A DNA stretch of 64,000 nucleotides from Ptiloglossa arizonensis (Eukaryota; Arthropoda; Insecta; Hymenoptera; Colletidae). The DNA is taken from positions 7,626,001-7,690,000 of the forward strand of contig NC_135056.1 of NCBI RefSeq assembly GCF_051014685.1, in the 5' to 3' direction. Below, piece after piece: positions 57,886 through 64,000 of this stretch (positions are counted from its first letter, which is position 1; each line of letters starts with the position of its first letter). The notes beneath the pieces are model-generated. The model ran no database searches. It was not told where the DNA came from and saw only the letters and a list, made by a program, of their open reading frames with translations. The translations under genes were made by a program, and so were the position numbers.

Positions 57886-60239
57886 AATCACGTTCTTGTT
57901 AGACTCTAAACAAGCACGTGAGGATAGGTTGATACACTCTCCGTTCGTGTTAGTTCAATCGAACGTTACCTATAATTTTGTCAACGTGACGGTGAAAAAT
58001 CGAGAAACGACCTATCGAGTTCCTCGTGTATTTTTTTAAATTAAATTTTGATACTCGATGCAACGCTCGTTCGTCCACACGCGACGATACGATACCAGGG
58101 TACACAATAAAATGGATACTGGGTCTTATGGCAACGCGTGGTGTTCCAGAACACGTTAACCTCGTTAAAATGCAACGTATCCTCTGTTCGCGATCAGGGA
58201 CGCGTTTCCATCATCGGGTAGCGAAACGATCGACTCGAGACCGACTCCAAAGCTAAACGAACCGACAAGAAGATACAACTTCGTGGAAAAGGAACTACGT
58301 GACCGATAGATACGGTGATCGTGCATCGTTTGTCCCACGTCCTTTGTTATCCAGTTCCAAAATAGTCCTTTCGTCTCGTTTCTCTATTTTGTAAATTGTG
58401 ATCCTAAAGTGAATATCCGAGTAACCGTCCCATCGCTGTCAGTAAGACGAACGAACGATTTTTTGCAATTTTACGATTTTTAAAAATCGACATTTTTAAA
58501 TATCTTCGTTCGTGCGAGAAACACAAGAATCGAACATTATTTCTCGTTCTTTTTCCCTTTAAAAGTGAAACGATCACTTCAATTTTTCTTTCCTCGAATC
58601 CTCGTTTGTGAAATACGAACCGGTTTTATTTAGTAGAAAAAAAGTATCGGATTCAAAGCGCTCGATAAATCTGTTTTAGGAGTGTTTTACAATGTCGCGT
58701 AAACGACAATTTGAATTTACGGACGGGATAGGGTTTCTCGATGTAATCTTGGTCATCTTTTAGAAGCAGGCTATATTTTGAAATTTATCGCTGGTTACGT
58801 TTCATGTTTCTGTCATAAATTTTGAAGAGAAGATTTCTCAAAGAATATTTATGCAACATTTTCGTGTTATTTTTACTCGCGGAATTTGTTGCCGTAGTTC
58901 GACCGGGAACATTATTTTACTTGAAAATGTCAAACCCTAGTTACAGTCATCTCTGCTTAAAATAGTATTTTATACGCGATACAGTTCGCTCTCAAGGTTC
59001 AAATACGATTGATAACAGGGTAAAGTACTTCGATAGTGTAAAATTATAAAATACTATCCCCTGGTACTATCGTTTCGAAATGAATCTTTCACGCGACACC
59101 GAAACTAAATATTTCGATCTTGTAATAATTTGCATCTTCCTCGATAAAACGTAAGAAAGAACAAAACTTCGATTCAAGAAACGAACGAAAAGATATGAAA
59201 ATTTCTACGCTAGAAGAAACGAAAATTTTCGCAATATCAACGAGAAAGGTGATACAAAATTACAGATAGAATATTTCATCGAAATAATAATTGTCGATAT
59301 TGATCAACGATATACGTATACGATTAAATGAAAATGCACCAAGTGTTTCGTTAGAATATTATCTTCTCGACAAATAATTGAACGCAACTTTGAGGTTTTT
59401 CCATTTGTTTGGATTACTGGATAATTTCGAGACAGGACTCGTGTACTTGTTTCTTGAACGCGTTGCCAGGTTCGAGACACCGGCAGGACGAAGAAACGTG
59501 GAATTGAAATAAAACGAACGTCTGAAAAAAAAATTATATTTCTGTCGCAACAGGATGTTACTACGGTTATAAACATCTTGAATGCATTTACGCGCGTACG
59601 GATTTGCTCTAAACACGGCGCTTTAAATACTCTAGATCGTTTCTGATAACGGTTGCACGACTGTAATAACTTCCGAATCGAATTGTACGATATCGTCCGT
59701 GTTATCGAGGAACGAATCGTCGTAGAAAAGGTAAATGTCGGTTCGTTAAGAACACGAAACCTGTCCCTGATGACCCGAAAGATGCATTCTTGAAATAACG
59801 CGACATAACTCCGGAAGTGTACTTTCGTTGAAAAACTTGCGAACGTACCATGATTATACGGTATTCCGCGCGAATACACGTGACCGTTCATCGTATTGAT
59901 TCTGCAAAGTGCATATACGCGTATATTTATGCATTAATGTGCATCGCTCGGTGGAGGAGCGCAAAGGAGACCGCCTAACTCCGCGTAATTCGCATTCACG
60001 ATGTCGCACCGTAGGAGTTAGAAAGCCGCAACTTTTGCGAAAATCCACGCATTTCCATACGGTGATCTTGGATTTTTCGAATTCTTTCAACGGGCTTGGT
60101 GGTAATTGCGAGAACAACGAACGCCGTTAAACGGGGGTTTAAATGGGTTCGCGGCGGTGTAAATGTAAAGGGACACGTTGTCTCGTAACGAAGAGTACCG
60201 TTCCGTACTTTGAATTTATTTTGCGCAAGACGAGTGTTC
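57886..60239. other. non-coding stretch with long but unassigned frames
   Basis: CpG-rich sequence with E-boxes at 57915 and 59877. A 195-codon minus frame (59304-59891) has no recognisable domain, repeat or splice context and is treated as chance. Confidence 0.4.
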
Positions 60240-61015
60240 TCGTGAAAGTGGAACAACTCTGGATGCACTGGAAAAAAATAAAATTCGAGAAAGTGAAATA
60301 ACTCTGGATAGACCAGAGAAAGATCAAATTCGCGCGAGTGGAGTAACTAGGAATGAACTGAGGAAAAATAAAATTCGCGAGAGTGAATTAACTCGGAAGA
60401 AACTGAACAGAAATAAAATTCGAGAGAGTGAATTAATTCTGAATAAATTGAACAGAGGTAATATTCGAGAGAGCGAAATGTACTCTGATTGTACTGGAAA
60501 AATATAAAATTCGTGAAAGTGAAGTAACTCTGGATACGTTGGAAAGACGTACTCTGATTGTACTGGAAAAATATAAAATTCGAGAAAGTGAAGTAACTCT
60601 GGATACGTTGGAAAGAAATAAAATTCGAAAGAGTGGAGTAACTTTGGATGCACTAGAGAAAAATAAAACTCGAGAAAGTGAAAGAACTCTGGTAACACTG
60701 GAAAAGAACAAATTTGAGTAATTGGAATAACTTTGGATACACTAGAGAAAAATAAAATTCGAGAAAGTGAAATAACTCTGGATACGTTGGAAAGAAATAA
60801 GATTCGAAAGAGTGGAGTAACTTTGGATGCACTAGAGAAAAATAAAACTCGAGAAAGTGAAAGAACTCTGGTAACACTGGAAAAGAACAAATTTGAGTAA
60901 TTGGAATAACTTTGGATACACTAGAGAAAAATAAAACTCGAGAAAGTGAAAGAACTCTGGTAACACTGGAAAACAATAAAATTTGAGTAATTGGAATAAC
61001 TTTGTACACAATAGA
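60240..61015. repeat. 45-bp minisatellite, about 17 copies
   Basis: AACTCTGGAT-type phrases recur at 60255, 60300, 60345, 60390 and 60435, exactly 45 bp apart. A ~34-45-bp irregular stretch follows, then more copies to about 61015. The consensus is roughly AAATAAAATTCGAGAAAGTG followed by AAATAACTCTGGATACACTG. Being a multiple of three it keeps frames open on both strands: a charged 15-residue repeat (LDTLEKNKIRESEVT) on plus and a hydrophobic one on minus. Higher-order duplication is visible between 60586-60720 and 60765-60900. Confidence 0.94.
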
Positions 61016-64000
61016 CGAAAATAAGACACGAAGATACGTTCCATGAACTATAGTTTGATCACCTGGAACGTTCAGTGTTCTAACGTGAATTTTCGAATAA
61101 TATTATTCAATAAGACTATACACCGCTAAAAAAAAATGAACATTCCAGTTGTCTGAACTTTCTTTTATAAGATTTCGGTGTTTAGAACGGGGTACGACTG
61201 TGGAAGTATGCGGAAAGAAAATAAAATTCAATGGCTGCAGTCCCACGAACTGCGGTCTAAACGTTACGAGTTTTCAGCGTTGAAATTTCGTTTCTCGTTT
61301 AATCATTGCTTCCAACGTTATACCGGTAAACAGAGAACGCGTTTCGTAAAATAAGATTCACGTAAGAGGATAATATTTTTTTATCACAAGACGATGTCGT
61401 TTCATTTTTACGCGATTACCGCACTGTGTTGAGCCAACACATTTTTAAAAATACTTTTACAGCATCTTTTCGGTACAAGTTGTTTAATATGTAAATATTT
61501 TTGAATGAATTTACTTGAATGAATCAAATACTACCGTAAAGTGTTGCAGAGAAATTGGTTGAAAAATTCATTTATAACTCGATGAATCCGATGTATAGAA
61601 TGGTATATTATAATCGTAAATGGAGGACAACGATAAATTTTAATTTACAGTCGGTTCGTTCTCGTGATATATTACAAATTCCGTACTAAACGAATCACTG
61701 GGTACTGACACCCTTCTGGTGTAATTCAGATCCGTCTTCGTCTCATTAAGAGGCATAAAGCTACTCCACGACGCCGGATGAAATCATTGAATCCGTTAAG
61801 TATAGTGGTCGCCGGTCGTAATTACTAAAATTAGACTGTCTAAGTGAATACACTGGATAATCGAAAGCGACGAATAAATTAAAATGTACCTGGCCGACTT
61901 TCTCTTTCTGTAAATTTTGCACACTTGGGCTGCATTTAACACGAATCGATAAAAATCTTAATAAAACGATTTATTTTCCGTTATTAATTTTTAATATACA
62001 TGTTTCGCATCTTCCATCGTTAATTTTTCATACTTTTTCGTGCAATATGATACAATTCGAATTAAAATTATAAAAATGGTACGTGAAATGTAATTGGACG
62101 TTGTGTAATGATTTAAACCATGTTGGGATTGTCGATGGTTGGAAACAATTTTTTTAAATATTTGTAATCGTAACAACGTGGATATTATTTATTCCAGACC
62201 GTACACTTGGATTTTATTTTCGTAATGCAATTAGAATTATTTCCATTAGAGTTTGTTATTTATTTCAATTAGAACCATCGATAGACTTAACATTTCGTGT
62301 GTTATTTATTATATTGTAACAAAGAGGATCCAAAATTAAGGATGGGAAAAATTTGAAGAAACTTGCTTGTTAAAATGATTGCAAACCGAGTATATACGTA
62401 TATATACTGATTGCAACAAAGTATATATATACCTAGAACCGTTTTTCCTAAATTTAAACACCATCCACACTTAATATTCCCCGTTTATTACTCTGATTCG
62501 GAAAATTAATTGCAGTGAAACCGTTAATGTAAATAAAAATTCTCTTCGTTAAATAATAACGATTCTGTCTTTCGATGGAAGATCTCCCATTGAAATTATA
62601 TTATTGACAGAATAGAATAATATAATATATATATATACACACACACATAAAAAATCTTTAATTTATTCTTTAATATTTATTTGTTTATCCGTGCCCAAAA
62701 TTTCACCCGATTTGAAAATCGAATTAGAAATTGAATCGAATTATCGGAAGGATAGACACTCGCTCGGATGACTAACCGTTGAACTTTTATCGGCACCATA
62801 GTTAGCAGCAGATAAATATAGTGACGGACTTTTATTTGCTTTACAGCGATAGAACTTTTGAACTCGATCTCGACGCAGTAGCAATCCCCATCGAATCGAT
62901 AAGAAACTGAATCGCGTTCAATTAACCATTTCCTCGATAATTTTATACATATATCAGCGTTCAATATTGATCTTTTTGTATTTCCATTCCACGAAGCTTC
63001 AATTTATATAGAAAAGTAATAATTCGAGTTTGCAAATTGTTTTTAAAATTCTTGTTCCTGTAATTCAATCTAACCGTAGCAAATCTTACTTTTAATCGTT
63101 TTTAAATTATATTAATACGTATACGTACAGTATTTTGGTAATCGCGTGTCAGTATTGTTATTCAATTCGAAGGTATTCAAGTATCTCTTTGTATCGATAA
63201 AATATTGTTCTTCCTGTATTTGCGTTTTCTTTTCCAAAGAAATTTGTTCTACCATTGGTACAGAAAAAGTAATCTTTATATTTCTCGTACAATTAACGAA
63301 TCATCTAGATTCTCACAAATTATACAGAACAACGATAAATTTTAATTTACAGTCGGGTCGTTCTTATTGTCTGAAACCAATGATTGGTAAATATATTACA
63401 AGTGAAATATACATATAAAATTTCTGTATTCCTTTATGAATTCGGTAGCAGCGCATAATTTCACTTTAAAATAATTTCATTTGCCTTTCGACACCTCAAA
63501 TGTTTCGATAAATGTTACATGTCGCTTTTCCTCATTATCTTCTCATTGTCGCAAAAAACCGACGTCCTCGTTTTGAAATCGAGCCGAAATATTTCTAAGC
63601 AATTACATCAGTTTGCTTTACCAGCTATTTCGGTGGAATGATTATTCTTAATAATTGTAGGCCAAGAATACCCCGAAAATTTAACGACTCGTTTAATGTT
63701 TCGTAAAACGACCCTGGCTCAATTTCGATGTTTAATTTCAGGCGGCTAGCAAAGAAATTCCTCTAGCCTTTTTCTTTTTCTTTACTGCGAAGTAGAACGC
63801 GTTTCGTTGCTTCGGGTTTCGAGGTTTCATCGTTCAAATGACTCATATTTTTCGGAAACATCGATGCCGTGGCAGCTGACGAAATGGTTTTTGTCTAATT
63901 TGGTACGAACCAACTTTAAACGGTCACGAGAATTCGTCGCGTCAAACGTTAACACTCGTTGCGACTTCGATCGATTTAACCAACTCGTGCAGTTTAACGG
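61016..64000. other. non-coding right end, nothing firmly recognised
   Basis: No exon or RNA gene is recognised. A ~38-bp sequence, AACGATAAATTTTAATTTAC followed by AGTCGGTTCGTTCT, occurs at about 61629 and again, with one change, at about 63331. A TA/CA microsatellite lies at about 62624-62647. Confidence 0.45.

Noticed and set aside
59304..59891. 195-codon minus-strand frame
   Set aside because: No recognisable domain, no codon or amino-acid signature of a real protein, no splice context. Long frames are more likely by chance in this CpG-rich sequence.
60324..61044. Long hydrophobic minus-strand frames (up to 188 codons) with 15-residue repeats
   Set aside because: Shadow of the 45-bp minisatellite. 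Period divisible by three keeps frames open, and the frames end where the repeat changes phase.

Overview
This window looks like nuclear DNA from an insect, most likely a hymenopteran (bee, ant or wasp). The reasons are short spliced exons with GT..AG introns, animal-type proteins, an AT-rich base composition with surprisingly many CpGs outside genes, CpG-poor housekeeping genes, and mariner-like and TTAA-type miniature transposons. The assignment is inference: no ribosomal or mitochondrial marker is present.

Layout. 1-26.2 kb is a gene desert with no coding exon I can support. It holds a 68-bp tandem repeat, a foldback element, an eight-copy 107-bp satellite, a few GC-rich islets, and 35 copies of the palindromic E-box CACGTG. 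26.2-39.3 kb is the gene-dense, CpG-poor part: Tim8 (+), PEX3 (+), a DELE1-like Sel1-repeat mitochondrial stress protein (+), a NUDT9-type ADP-ribose pyrophosphatase (-), and the 3' end of an LL5/PHLDB-type PH-domain gene (-). That last gene reaches back to at least 43.7 kb, and its upstream exons were not found. 39.3-61 kb holds its 4.3-kb intron and its upstream region. This stretch is crowded with unrelated minisatellites (11, 45, 49, 87, ~116, ~246 and ~300 bp units), four mariner-like miniature elements, a segmental duplication and a 495-bp near-palindrome. 61-64 kb shows nothing that can be named.

How the genes relate. Tim8 (import of inner-membrane proteins), DELE1 (relay of mitochondrial stress to the cytosol) and NUDT9 (hydrolysis of free ADP-ribose) are mitochondrial or nucleotide-housekeeping proteins, and PEX3 starts peroxisome membrane assembly. 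Animal genomes do not need such neighbours to be co-regulated. Two local points deserve attention: Tim8 and PEX3 are only 130 bp apart on one strand, and DELE1 has an upstream-ORF arrangement that could place it under translational control.

The least explained signal is the CACGTG cluster: 35 sites in the first 24 kb, one in the next 23 kb and eight in the last 17 kb, by hand count. A second is the pair of tandem arrays at 48.6 and 53.2 kb, which are built from the same sequence in opposite orientation.
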